A stretch of DNA of 64,000 bases. It comes from Actinosynnema sp040640215. GTDB taxonomy: Bacteria; Actinomycetota; Actinomycetes; Mycobacteriales; Pseudonocardiaceae. A program made the translations under genes and the position numbers. The notes beneath the pieces were generated by a model, which saw only the letters and a list, made by a program, of their open reading frames with translations, made no database searches and was not told the DNA's origin. Shown piece after piece: positions 44,282-52,183 of this stretch (its first letter is position 1; each line of letters opens with the position of its first letter). Where the stretch lies: the NCBI RefSeq assembly GCF_040640215.1, contig NZ_JBFABG010000023.1, positions 1 through 64,000 of the forward strand, read 5' to 3'.

Positions 44282-46162
44282 TCATCGCACGACCTCTCGC
44301 GCCTGATAGCCGGAAGCCTGTAAGGCGAACAGCCGCGCGTACTCCCCACCCGATTCGATCAGGGCGTTGTGCCCGCCCCGCTCGACGACCCGCCCGCCGC
44401 CGAGCACGATGATCTCGTCGGCATCCCGGACCGCGCCGAGTCGGTGCGAGATGAGCAGGCTCGTGCGGCCACTCCGGTGTTGCCGCAGCGACGCGTGGAT
44501 CTCGTGCTCCGCCTGGGCGTCGAGACCTGCGGACGGTTCGTCGAGGATCATCAGGTCGCGCCGGTGGCGGAGGAACGCGCGCGCCAGCGCGAGCCGCTGC
44601 CACTGCCCAGCGGACAGCACCACGCCTGTTTCCGGGTTGTCCCTGTCCGCGTTGGTGAAGAACATCCGGGACAGCAGGGTGTCGTAACCGTCGGGCAGTT
44701 CGGTGATCCTCTCGTGCACACCGGCCCGTCGCGCGGCTCTGGTGATCCGTTCCCGGTCGTTGATGGAGTCCAGGTCGCCGAGGCCGATGTTCTCGGCTGC
44801 GGTCATGTCGTAGTCCATGTAGTCCTGGAACACCGCGCCGATTCGTTGCCGCAGCTCGGCGGGATCGACCTCGCGGATGTCCACGCCGTCCCAACGGATC
44901 GTGCCCCGAGTCGGGTCGTACAGCCGGCACAGCAATTTCACCACCGTGGACTTGCCCGCTCCGTTCAAGCCGACCAGGGCGACCGCCTTGCCGTGCGGGA
45001 TGGTCAGGGTGACCCCGCGCAACACCCACGGGTGCTCATCGGAGTAGCGGAACCACACGTCACGCAATTCGATGCCGTGTCGCATCGGCGGCAGAGCAAC
45101 GGGTTCGGCCGCCACCGGGAGATCGGGCCCGGCCGCGGTGACGGCGATGTAGTGGTCGAACATCAACAGGGCCTGGTGGGCACGGGCGATCTCGGTCGCG
45201 AGAGCGCTCAACGCACTCTGGACGCCGATCACCGCTGCGGTGAAGACGGTGATGTCCCCGATGGTGAGCCGGCCCTGCTGAGCGGCCCAGACGGCCCAGA
45301 CCAGGCCGCCGCCCGCCACGACGGCGGCCAGCAGGCCGAGCCCGGTCTGAACGCGCACCTCCGCGCGGTCCACGGCTCGTTTCGCCGCATTGGTGGTGTG
45401 CCGCTGGGACGACATGCGACCGCGCAGGAAGCCGCCGATCCCGAACAGCCGGATTTCTTTGGCGGCAGCCACGTCGGTGAGCAGTTGACCGTAGAAGATC
45501 TCTCGCCGCTCGGCCGGGCCGATGTCCCAGAACATCCGGGCACGCCGGCGGGAGAGCGCCGTCTGGGCGGCCAGCGCCGGTACGCCGCACAGCAGCACCA
45601 GAACTGTCATCACGGGGCTGAGCAACAGCAACGTGCCGACGAACCCCACGACGGTGATCGCGGACCTGCCCGTACCGAGAATCCCGTCCACTGCCTGGTT
45701 GGGCGTGTGACCGCCCGCCTGTTGTGCGATCCGCAGCCGGTCCAGGAAATGCGGGTCCTCGAAGCGGCCCAACCCGACGAATCCCTCCACCGACTTGAAG
45801 AGCCGGTCCTGCGCGGTGAGTCCGACAGCGCGCTCCATCTCGGCCCGCAGGTACTTGGTCACCTGCGGGGTGATCGCCACGACCGCGCCGACCAGGCCGA
45901 GCCCCGTGGCGATGACGATCAACGTGGTGCCCTGCGCGGCTCCGGTGGCCAGGTTGTCGATGACGAGCTTGGTGAGCCAAGCGCCGACCACCGGCAGGGC
46001 ACCACCGACGAGGGTGAGCACCAGGTAGAGGGCGAACGCGCCGGGGGCCGCCGTCGCGGAGAGCGAACACGCCGCGACGGCCCGGTGCCAAGTCGTCCTC
46101 GCCGTGGTCCGATCCGCTCCGATCACCTTCGTCGCCGCCGGACCCGCCGACGTGGGGGTCAT
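44282..46162 (-). CDS. ABC exporter (fused permease and ATPase) for the Cys-rich peptide
   Basis: 626 residues from ATG 46162, which overlaps the TGA of the thioredoxin gene (ATGA). The much longer open frame to 46453 is a shadow. The N-terminal transmembrane domain (helices near 40-65, 80-100, 170-200, 275-315) is followed by the ATPase: Walker A VGLNGAGKST (about 397-406), Q-loop VFQDYMDYD, signature LSAGQWQRLALARA, Walker B DLMILDEPSAGLD, and switch His in SHRLG. There is no C39 peptidase domain, consistent with a separate leader peptidase next door. The fold and size fit half-transporters that export peptides as homodimers. The cargo is inferred from context. Confidence 0.85.
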   Translation of the reverse strand: MTPTSAGPAATKVIGADRTTARTTWHRAVAACSLSATAAPGAFALYLVLTLVGGALPVVGAWLTKLVIDNLATGAAQGTTLIVIATGLGLVGAVVAITPQVTKYLRAEMERAVGLTAQDRLFKSVEGFVGLGRFEDPHFLDRLRIAQQAGGHTPNQAVDGILGTGRSAITVVGFVGTLLLLSPVMTVLVLLCGVPALAAQTALSRRRARMFWDIGPAERREIFYGQLLTDVAAAKEIRLFGIGGFLRGRMSSQRHTTNAAKRAVDRAEVRVQTGLGLLAAVVAGGGLVWAVWAAQQGRLTIGDITVFTAAVIGVQSALSALATEIARAHQALLMFDHYIAVTAAGPDLPVAAEPVALPPMRHGIELRDVWFRYSDEHPWVLRGVTLTIPHGKAVALVGLNGAGKSTVVKLLCRLYDPTRGTIRWDGVDIREVDPAELRQRIGAVFQDYMDYDMTAAENIGLGDLDSINDRERITRAARRAGVHERITELPDGYDTLLSRMFFTNADRDNPETGVVLSAGQWQRLALARAFLRHRRDLMILDEPSAGLDAQAEHEIHASLRQHRSGRTSLLISHRLGAVRDADEIIVLGGGRVVERGGHNALIESGGEYARLFALQASGYQAREVVR

Positions 46163-46698
46163 ACCGAGGCCCAGGGCCGGTCCAGGGCCAGGTGGTCGTC
46201 GCGGACCGTCAGCAGTCCCTCGTCGCCAGGGCCGATCATGAGCACAGTCGGGAAGGCACGCGCTTTGAAGGCGGAGCTCAAGGCACCCTCGCGGCTCTCC
46301 ACCACCACCCGGGCGACCGGAGACAGTTCGCTGACGAACTCGGCGGCCGCGTCCGCGTCGCCGACCACGACGGCCAGCACCCGGTCCCGCCCGCCGGGCA
46401 TGGTGTTCGCGTACCGCACGAACTCGGGCATCTTGTCCTTGCACGGCTGGCAACCGGGCGAGAAGAACGCCACGACGGTTTCGCCGGTCACCAGGTCCCG
46501 GCTCACCGGACTACCGTCCATCGCGAACGTCTCGAACGCACCGACTTCCTCGCCGGCCCGGAGCGCGGGCGCGGGGTTCTCCCCGGCGGACAGCAGCTCG
46601 GTGTGCTCTCGCAGCCGCTTGACCACGCCTACTGTGAGGACCAGGTCAAGCAGGGCGACTACCCCCACGACCACCACGGCCGCGATCAGGAACTGCAT
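46159..46698 (-). CDS. TlpA/MauD-like membrane-anchored thioredoxin
   Basis: 179 residues. A single N-terminal membrane anchor (residues about 2-26) and a periplasm-type thioredoxin fold facing outward, with ETVVAFFSPGCQPCKDKMPE containing the CxxC pair (Cys83, Cys86), and the cis-Pro region in ARAFPTVLMIG. It is the usual partner of MauE-like proteins; in methylamine dehydrogenase biogenesis MauD and MauE are needed for a small subunit with six disulfides. Here the pair lies between an eight-cysteine peptide and an exporter, so it probably forms or rearranges the peptide's disulfides. Starts nine bases after the MauE-like gene. Confidence 0.85.
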   Translation of the reverse strand: MQFLIAAVVVVGVVALLDLVLTVGVVKRLREHTELLSAGENPAPALRAGEEVGAFETFAMDGSPVSRDLVTGETVVAFFSPGCQPCKDKMPEFVRYANTMPGGRDRVLAVVVGDADAAAEFVSELSPVARVVVESREGALSSAFKARAFPTVLMIGPGDEGLLTVRDDHLALDRPWASV

Positions 46699-46707
46699 GG
46701 CATCTCC

Positions 46708-47274
46708 TCATGATCTTCCGGAGATCGTCCATGATCTCGGAACCTTGCCGACTGGCTGGAACAACTCGACGATGTCGTCGAGCAGGATGATCACGGCCCC
46801 GGCCGGCGGACCGGCGAGCGCGGCCACGAGTGCGCCGGCCGAATCGACCGGGCCGGACGCCATCGACGTCATCACCGCACCGACGGCCGCGACGACCGCG
46901 AGGATGAGGTTGCGCACGACGTGCACCGGCCCGAGCGGCACGTTCGAGGCACCGAAGCACCGGCACGCCGCCGAAACACCTCGCCGCGCGCTCACCGCGA
47001 TGGCGACCGCGAAGATCACCGACAACAGCCCGGCGACCAGCAGTCCGGTCGCTGCGGCGGGTGCCGGCGGCATGGCGAGCAGCACGCACACGGCGAGCTC
47101 GGCCGCCAGTACGAGCGATGCCACGGGTTTCACCAGTGCCGACGGCAACAGACGCATGTCGCGGACCGAGGACGCGAAGGCAGCGAACGATCCCCGGCGG
47201 GCCAGCTTGCTCACCGAGGAGGCGAGGAACACCACGCCTATCAGGCATCGCAGGCCGATGGCCAAGTACTGCAT
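46708..47274 (-). CDS. MauE/DoxX-like redox-associated membrane protein
   Basis: 188 residues from ATG 47274, chosen because GAGGGG lies seven bases upstream; the longer frame adds a hydrophilic Arg/His stretch with no ribosome site. About four to five membrane helices (near 5-20, 50-68, 74-95, 118-135, 150-165). The diagnostic CRCFG motif is at residues 104-108, like the redox cysteines of MauE/DsbD-type electron carriers. It would pass oxidising or reducing equivalents across the membrane to the thioredoxin next in the operon. Confidence 0.8.
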   Translation of the reverse strand: MQYLAIGLRCLIGVVFLASSVSKLARRGSFAAFASSVRDMRLLPSALVKPVASLVLAAELAVCVLLAMPPAPAAATGLLVAGLLSVIFAVAIAVSARRGVSAACRCFGASNVPLGPVHVVRNLILAVVAAVGAVMTSMASGPVDSAGALVAALAGPPAGAVIILLDDIVELFQPVGKVPRSWTISGRS

Positions 47275-47316
47275 GCGAGAGCCCCTCAAATGATCGTGGT
47301 GCGGCAGGAGGGACGA

Positions 47317-47350
47317 GGTGGCGGGCTGCGTGACACCCCGGCCCGCCACC
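47317..47350 (-). promoter_or_regulatory. Stem-loop between the peptide gene and the mauE-like gene
   Basis: GGTGGCGGGC and GCCCGCCACC form a perfect 10-bp stem with a 14-base loop, starting 20 bases after the peptide stop codon. There is no U-tract. In peptide operons such a structure often acts as a partial terminator or 3' stabiliser that keeps the peptide mRNA more abundant than the downstream mRNA. That function is inferred. Confidence 0.65.
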
Positions 47351-47369
47351 CGGTCACGGGCTGCTGCGG

Positions 47370-47549
47370 TCAGCAGTCGCAGACATACGCGCCGTTACAC
47401 CCGGCGCACGGAGCGTTGTAGCCGCACGGGCCCGCGCACTGCCAGCAAGCCGGCCAGCTCCCACACGACGCGGACGAGGCCGCCGCGTCGACCTCCGGGA
47501 CGAAGATCCCGAGCAGTCCGGCTCCCAGTGCCTCCAGCATTTTGTACAT
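47370..47549 (-). CDS. 59-residue Cys-rich peptide precursor
   Basis: ATG 47549 has AAGGAG seven bases upstream. The leader is MYKMLEALGAGLLGIFVPEV, then DAAASSAS. The core runs from Cys29 to the last residue, with cysteines at 29, 35, 38, 42, 48, 51, 57 and 59, plus Trp, Tyr, Gly and Pro, and ends in VCDC. It lacks a normal charged n-region, but the hydrophobic stretch and the AxA site (DAAA) fit cleavage by an S26 peptidase. Eight cysteines would allow four disulfides. It is the first gene of an operon with redox, export and protease genes. I know of no family with this core. Bacteriocin, signalling peptide or structural peptide are all possible. Confidence 0.75.
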   Translation of the reverse strand: MYKMLEALGAGLLGIFVPEVDAAASSASCGSWPACWQCAGPCGYNAPCAGCNGAYVCDC

Positions 47550-47750
47550 GCGACAACTCCTTGGTATCGACCGAGAAACGTCTCCTGATGGCTCGAGCCA
47601 CCCCAAGCGTGCTGGTCGGCGTCAGCGCGGAGCAACCATGGCCAGCCGTTCCGAACGGGTGTCGAACAGACCCGGACCAACTCATCGCCGTTCAGCCACG
47701 TTCGAGCAGGAATAGCCTGGTCACGACGCTGTTCGAGTCGGTGCGCGAAC

Positions 47751-48833
47751 ATGCCTGGACACAGATCGCCGATCACCAGATTGGCGGTCGTGCGATGTGG
47801 GGCACCTGGGCCAAGGTGGGGTGATGGGGCGAGGCGAGGGGGCGGCTCGACCGAGCCGCAGAGGCACGCACCAGAGCCGGCTCACCTGAAGGACCCGGCC
47901 GAGTTCGCAGCCGAGCTGCGCGCGTTGCGAAACTGGTCCGGGCTGACGTACCGGCAGTTGGAAGGCAAGGCGAAGGCGTTCGGGAACACGCTCCCCGCCA
48001 GCACGATCGCGACCACCGTGGGCCGAAGCACGCTGCCCCGGGACTCCTTCGTCGAGGCGTTCACCCGCGCGTGCGGGCTCGGTGACGAGGACGTCCGGCA
48101 GTGGCTGGCCGCCCGCAGGCGCATCGCGGTGGGTGACCGTGCGCGGACCGGCGGCGACCCTCGCAGCGATCTGCGGGACGAGGAACCCGGCCTGACCCAA
48201 CCGGACGGCTCTGCCGTGCCACACCGTGTTCCGTGGTGGCTGCGTGTGGCAAGCCTGGTCACGGCGGTGGCGGTCGGTGTCCTCGGCATGCTGGGCGTCC
48301 AGGCACTGCGGTCGGGCACCGACCCGCCGCGAGCGCAACCGCCTGTGCCGGGACTGGGCATTCCCGCCGTGGGAAGCTGGGCGAAGATCCACCCCGCGCG
48401 CAACCCCGACTTCTGCCTCACCGAAGGCCGAGATCGGACACAGCGCTATCCCACCGCCGTCGCCGCCCAGCACCCGTGCTCGCAAGCCGACCTGCCGCGC
48501 ACGTACATCGAGCCGTTGGGCGACGGCGTGGTCCAGATTCAGTGGCATCACCCGAAGTACGCCATCGGCTGCCTCACCGTGCTCACCGACGGCGAGGGCC
48601 GCGATCTGGTCGAACCCCGGGACGACTGCTCGGAGAGCGATCCGGCCCAACGGTGGCGGATCGAGCCGGTCGGCTCGCCGGCGGCCGCGCACTTCCGCAT
48701 CCGCCCGGAAGGCACCGGCCAGTGCCTGAGCCTGCGCGACCAGGACACCGTCGAAGGTGCCGAGATCGTCCAAGGCCGTTGCTCGGGCGCAGCCGACCAG
48801 CAGTACCTGATCGAGGTGATCCCACCGCCGTAG
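47751..48833 (+). CDS. XRE-type HTH protein with TM helix and lectin-like extracellular domain
   Basis: Up to 360 residues; the true start may be inside the first 45, which look non-coding. A helix-turn-helix region (DPAEFAAELRALRNWSGLTY, RQLEGKAKAF, STIATTVGR) of the actinobacterial 'AAELRALR' type is followed by one membrane helix (about 163-187, SLVTAVAVGVLGMLGVQAL). The outer domain has ricin-B/QxW-like features (DPAQRWRIEPVG, then GQCLSLRDQD) and four or more cysteines. DNA binding inside joined to a ligand-binding domain outside suggests one-component transmembrane signalling. It diverges from the peptide operon, so control of that operon is plausible but unproven. Confidence 0.65.
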   Translation: MPGHRSPITRLAVVRCGAPGPRWGDGARRGGGSTEPQRHAPEPAHLKDPAEFAAELRALRNWSGLTYRQLEGKAKAFGNTLPASTIATTVGRSTLPRDSFVEAFTRACGLGDEDVRQWLAARRRIAVGDRARTGGDPRSDLRDEEPGLTQPDGSAVPHRVPWWLRVASLVTAVAVGVLGMLGVQALRSGTDPPRAQPPVPGLGIPAVGSWAKIHPARNPDFCLTEGRDRTQRYPTAVAAQHPCSQADLPRTYIEPLGDGVVQIQWHHPKYAIGCLTVLTDGEGRDLVEPRDDCSESDPAQRWRIEPVGSPAAAHFRIRPEGTGQCLSLRDQDTVEGAEIVQGRCSGAADQQYLIEVIPPP

Positions 48834-48835
48834 GC

Positions 48836-49047
48836 ACCTCGCCGACCGGCACCGCGGCCTGTTGGTCACCGACGGCTTCATCCTGGTCGGCGGTCGGATC
48901 GTCGGCACCTGGACGGCAATGGAAGGAACCGTGGCCGTCACGCCACTGCGCCCGTTCACCAGATCCGAGCACGTCGCCGTCGCCAAGCAAGGCCGGGAAC
49001 TCGCTGCATTAATCTCCGACTACGCTATCACCGCGAAGCGCAGGTGA
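48836..49047 (+). pseudogene. Winged-helix DNA-binding (HTH_42/AlkZ-like) protein, C-terminal fragment
   Basis: Reads RGLLVTDGFILVGGRIVGTW, then TAMEGTVAVTPLRPFTR and GRELAALISDYA, resembling the C-terminal domain of actinobacterial winged-helix DNA-binding proteins. No N-terminal part is present. Confidence 0.5.
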
Positions 49048-49053
49048 AGGACT

Positions 49054-49212
49054 TTACGTCATTGACATCGCCTGATCCGTTGTACTTCGGCCAGCCGGGG
49101 AAAATGCACAGCGGTCGGGAACGCCGGCGTCATCGGTTGTGACGATGGTGTTCGCCGGATCGGTGCCTTTCTCCACCCAGTTCTCGATCGTCGCCAACTG
49201 GTCCCACTCCGG
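49054..49212 (-). pseudogene. Tannase/feruloyl-esterase-like C-terminal fragment
   Basis: Frame reads QLATIENWVEKGTDPANTIV, then TTDDAGVPDRCAFSPAGRST. This resembles the C-terminal W..G..P..I.A segment of secreted tannase-family esterases. Only about 50 codons remain and the assignment is tentative. Confidence 0.4.
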
Positions 49213-49560
49213 TTGAAAAGCCGACGAGGGATCTGCTGTGCCGTCCATGCCTGTGTCGGGTGGGTGGTGACGCCGATGACGGGCAGGCGTGTAGTGTCGT
49301 GTTCGAGGAATGCCAGTGCAGGCTCATCGAGGGGGTCGGACCCACAAGCTGTCGGCGCAGGGCCGCATTCTGCGTGCCGCAGCACGAGCAGCCCGGCGTC
49401 CTTCGCCGTTTTGCTGCGCAGCAGCACCCACGGCACGGGCGGCAGCTTCCGGGGCACCTGATACAGCAGGGACACGATCACCTGGGCGTGCTCTCAACAC
49501 GGTGGCACTCGCGCTCTACCGGCGATGATGACTTTCCGAGTGGCACACGCGTTCGTCATT
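49213..49560 (-). mobile_element. rve-type IS deletion derivative
   Basis: N-terminal piece MIVSLLYQVPRKLPPVPWVL and DAGLLVLRHAE (49350-49481) joined to an internal piece (RLPVIGVTTHPTQAWTAQQI). The outer end (49500-49560, CTCGGAAAGTCATC on the minus strand) matches that of the related copy at 22325. Non-functional. Confidence 0.6.
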
Positions 49561-49676
49561 GAAGCGCCTGTTCGGCGTCGTGTTGTGATGAGCAGTCGTG
49601 CTTGCTGTGGATGGCGACGGGCGGATGGCGTCCGTGCCAGTGAGCGTTCGATGCTCTTGAGCGAGGTCTACTGGCA

Positions 49677-50240
49677 CTAGCTGATCAACTTTATTCCGGC
49701 GGCATCGAGCGCCTGGTAGGTCAGCCGGGGCAATTCTTCCGGGGGTAGGCCGCTCAAGTCGGTCAGGTAGAAACCGTTGCTCACCTGTGCGCTGATCATG
49801 CGGCCAGAGGGGAAGTGGATGACCACAGTGGCGACGTCTGAGCGAACGGCTCCGTAGCCGATGGGCCCTCCGCCGTCGTCCAGCCAGGCCGACATCAGCA
49901 CCGACTTCTGCAGGTAGTCCTGTGAGAACGCCACGGTGTGGGCACTGGGATGAGCACCGGTTCGAACGCAGGCGGTGACCTGGTTGGAAGCGCCGGTGAC
50001 GGCCACGAAGCCGTTGGGACGCGTCATGACCGGACCCGTGACAGGCTCCGCACTCCTGTGTGAGCCCGGCCCGCCGACACACTTCGCCACAGTCTCCTGC
50101 ACCGCGACCGGTGACACCAGGCCCCACTGCGGACTGGCCACCCCCACCACGGGAGGCTTGAACAGGAACGACAAGATCATCGTGCTACCGGCGAGGACGA
50201 GCGCGCCGAGCACCAGTTGAGCCGTGACCCGTGCCACCAT
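49677..50240 (-). CDS. Membrane-anchored hypothetical protein
   Basis: 187 residues. One N-terminal membrane helix (TAQLVLGALVLAGSTMILSF) is followed by an extracytoplasmic domain with two cysteines (AKCVGG and TACVRT) that could pair. No recognised domain. Complete and uninterrupted, flanked by gaps on both sides. Confidence 0.6.
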   Translation of the reverse strand: MVARVTAQLVLGALVLAGSTMILSFLFKPPVVGVASPQWGLVSPVAVQETVAKCVGGPGSHRSAEPVTGPVMTRPNGFVAVTGASNQVTACVRTGAHPSAHTVAFSQDYLQKSVLMSAWLDDGGGPIGYGAVRSDVATVVIHFPSGRMISAQVSNGFYLTDLSGLPPEELPRLTYQALDAAGIKLIS

Positions 50241-50459
50241 TCACGCAAGTCTGCCGCCTACAGCGCTGAAGTGGTGGTGGATTCGCACAACCGGTGGGAT
50301 GTCGCTCGTCCAAGCCCGTCACCGCGAAAGACGTTCTCCCGGTGTTCTGTGACCGTCTGCGGAGAGGGGGATGGCGAGCTGGCCCGATGGTGTCGCGCAC
50401 GGGGCGCTCGGGGTACATCAGGACGGTGGTCGGGTCGGTGGGTCAGCAGGTCACATGGA

Positions 50460-51284
50460 TCAGCCGAGCCCGAGTGCGGGAAACTCCACCGGGGTAGCCC
50501 TTACTCCTGCGGGTTCGCGCCACGCGCGGTAGCAGAGTTCATCAGGGCTCATGATTCCGTATGCCTCATGCAGTGCTGCGGTGCAACACTTCGCCAGCAG
50601 TACCAGTTCTTTCGTGAGCGCGGGGCGTCGAAGCGAGGACGTCCAGTTGGGTTGCGCGACGTTGGGTGCGATCCAGTCAAACCTGCGGAGCTGGAACTCG
50701 TCGGCATCCTCCACGACGTCTCTTCCCGGCGCTTCCGCGTAGAGCCGGTCAGGTGCGCCGGCGAACTGGACGTATCGCATGGGGTCCGTCGTCGCATGGA
50801 CGATGAGGAAAACATGATCGATCACGTCGCGGAGCGTGTCCGCGAGTCGGTCGTTGAACAGCTCCCAGTCGTACGCGATCTTCCACGGCATCGGAACCGG
50901 TGTGATCGTGGTGGTGAACCGCAGCTCTGCGTCGTCGAACGCGATCAGCTTCTCCAACGGGCTGCGATGATCGGCCCGCTCGAAACCCTCCACGCCCGCC
51001 CTCGGGTCACGGGTGGTCACCGCGTACCCGCCTGGTCTGTCGGTGATGACCTCGACGGGCATGCCGTGGTAGGTACCGGGGCGGAAAAGGTCGTAGCACT
51101 CCAGCACGTCGTCGTGGGTGAGGCGCTTCACGAAGGAGCGTCGTCCCACCTGGGTGAACGACTCGTCGACTGCGTGGTTCGACGTGATCCACCATTTGTT
51201 GACCGAGTGCTGCAAGCGATAGTCGACGTCGCGGTAGCGGACGAATCGTCCGGGCACCGGAAGGCGGTCGTTGTTCGTGCTCAT
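50460..51284 (-). CDS. Hypothetical protein, second gene of a coupled pair
   Basis: 274 residues from ATG 51284, which overlaps the stop of the upstream gene (ATGA). Soluble, rich in charged and aromatic residues (for example RFVRYRDVDYRLQHSVNKWW). No domain recognised. Coupling means it acts with the 161-residue protein. Pairs of this kind often sit with secreted-toxin or ESX-type systems, but none is seen within several kb. Confidence 0.55.
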   Translation of the reverse strand: MSTNNDRLPVPGRFVRYRDVDYRLQHSVNKWWITSNHAVDESFTQVGRRSFVKRLTHDDVLECYDLFRPGTYHGMPVEVITDRPGGYAVTTRDPRAGVEGFERADHRSPLEKLIAFDDAELRFTTTITPVPMPWKIAYDWELFNDRLADTLRDVIDHVFLIVHATTDPMRYVQFAGAPDRLYAEAPGRDVVEDADEFQLRRFDWIAPNVAQPNWTSSLRRPALTKELVLLAKCCTAALHEAYGIMSPDELCYRAWREPAGVRATPVEFPALGLG

Positions 51285-51766
51285 CGGTATCCGGCCTTCC
51301 GGTCGAGCTTGAATCCCTGAGGGGTTTCGAACATCGCGCGGAGGCTTCTGTAGGTGAGGTTGAACGAAATCCGTCCACCGGACGCGGTGACCCAGTGCGC
51401 GGACGTTGTCTCCTCGAAGTCGCGCATCGTCGGCACGCCCCAACGAGCTTCCGCCTCACGCACCATCAGGGCGAACGCGTCCCCGAGGAATCGCCTTGAC
51501 CCGGGAGTGACCTCGCGGATGCGGTCCGCGACGTCGAGCCTGAGGTACGACAGGTCGCTCTTGGTGCTGATGGTCATCACATCCGGGACGGTGAACCCGG
51601 ACACCGTGTTCATGAGATACGAGGTGCCGTTTTCGATCTCGATCGTCCACCCGAGCCACTCGACGGCCAACTGGTGCACTCGGTCACGCGTGAGCGGCCA
51701 GGCCTCAACCTCCCAGAACTCCATGAGGTCGCATGCCTCGACAGGCGTCATCGCTCTCCAGCTCAC
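51281..51766 (-). CDS. DUF6301-like hypothetical protein
   Basis: 161 residues. The opening MTPVEACDLMEFWEVEAWPL and the core ENGTSYLMNTVSGFTVPDVM resemble a small family of actinobacterial proteins (DUF6301) that I recall as possible immunity-type proteins. The match is by impression, not by alignment. First gene of the pair. Confidence 0.45.
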   Translation of the reverse strand: MSWRAMTPVEACDLMEFWEVEAWPLTRDRVHQLAVEWLGWTIEIENGTSYLMNTVSGFTVPDVMTISTKSDLSYLRLDVADRIREVTPGSRRFLGDAFALMVREAEARWGVPTMRDFEETTSAHWVTASGGRISFNLTYRSLRAMFETPQGFKLDRKAGYR

Positions 51767-51878
51767 TTCTCGATCATCTCATGCCGGACTTGCGAACAGG
51801 CGGTACGCAACGAGGGCCTTGATGCCACCATCGGGTCGGTGCTGCTCCAGGATGGTGTGCTCGGTGTGCTCGGTGTGC

Positions 51879-51918
51879 CGGAGAGCGCGTGGGAGCGGGT
51901 TGGGGAGCAGTATGGGAG
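51879..51918 (+). repeat. GGGAGC iteron array, copy 3
   Basis: GGGAGC at 51890, 51902 and 51913, preceded by GGAGAGC at 51879, nearly the same spacing as the arrays at 14521 and 33335. It lies 16 bases beyond the 3' end of an integrase remnant. A short tandem GGTGTGCTC/GGTGTGCTC/GGTGTGCCG (51854-51880) adjoins it. Confidence 0.65.
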
Positions 51919-51933
51919 CACGTGTCTTGACCC

Positions 51934-52074
51934 CTATTGCCGTTCCGAAGAGGTGACGCAATTATACGCCCGTACTGCTCCCTTGATCTGTGGTGTTTCG
52001 AGCATGGTGTCGATCATGGGTTGGGTGACGTGGGAGTAGACGTCCATTTCGTGTCGGTGGATTCGAAACGGCAT
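51934..52074 (-). pseudogene. Tyrosine integrase C-terminal remnant
   Basis: Reads RIHRHEMDVYSHVTQPMIDT, then MLETPQIKGAVRAYN. DVYSHV is the conserved catalytic-Tyr segment of phage and element integrases (normally MDVYSHV.P.MQ). Upstream catalytic Arg/His residues are missing. It marks the edge of a former integrative element. Confidence 0.6.
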
Positions 52075-52183
52075 GGTGAAGACCTTCATGGTGGTAGTCG
52101 GTCCTGAGGGATGTCGGATATCCGTGGACGTGTGTCCCGTCACCCGGGACGGCGTTCCCGCTGGCACGGCCCGTCCCTGCGGC

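Larger units (their letters stand above)
42463..44285 (-). pseudogene. S26 signal peptidase of the Cys-rich peptide operon, split by IS3
   Basis: The 5' part (44285 to 44081) encodes an N-terminal membrane anchor (VMTLGACVLSAAVAVMLCTA) and the catalytic Ser in GVSMEPTYRDGDRVLVQR. The 3' part (42785 to 42463) carries the catalytic Lys in EWLIKRVVAVPGDPVPRD and the GDN box LVLLGDNRDASFDSARFG. Removing 42786-44080 joins the pieces in frame (AGQVG-Y-PKVVVVERP), giving a normal small S26 leader peptidase of about 175 residues. The ATG overlaps the stop of the ABC exporter gene (ATGA), so it is the last gene of the operon. The likely job is to cleave the exported peptide's leader. In this genome another peptidase would have to do it. 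Confidence 0.8.

Noticed and set aside
44369..47293. 974-aa plus-strand frame across the exporter operon
   Set aside because: Antisense shadow; every gene on the other strand has recognisable catalytic motifs and coupled starts.
51854..51880. Three tandem 9-bp units (GGTGTGCTC type) as a possible CRISPR or VNTR
   Set aside because: Too short and without spacers; a minor tandem duplication.
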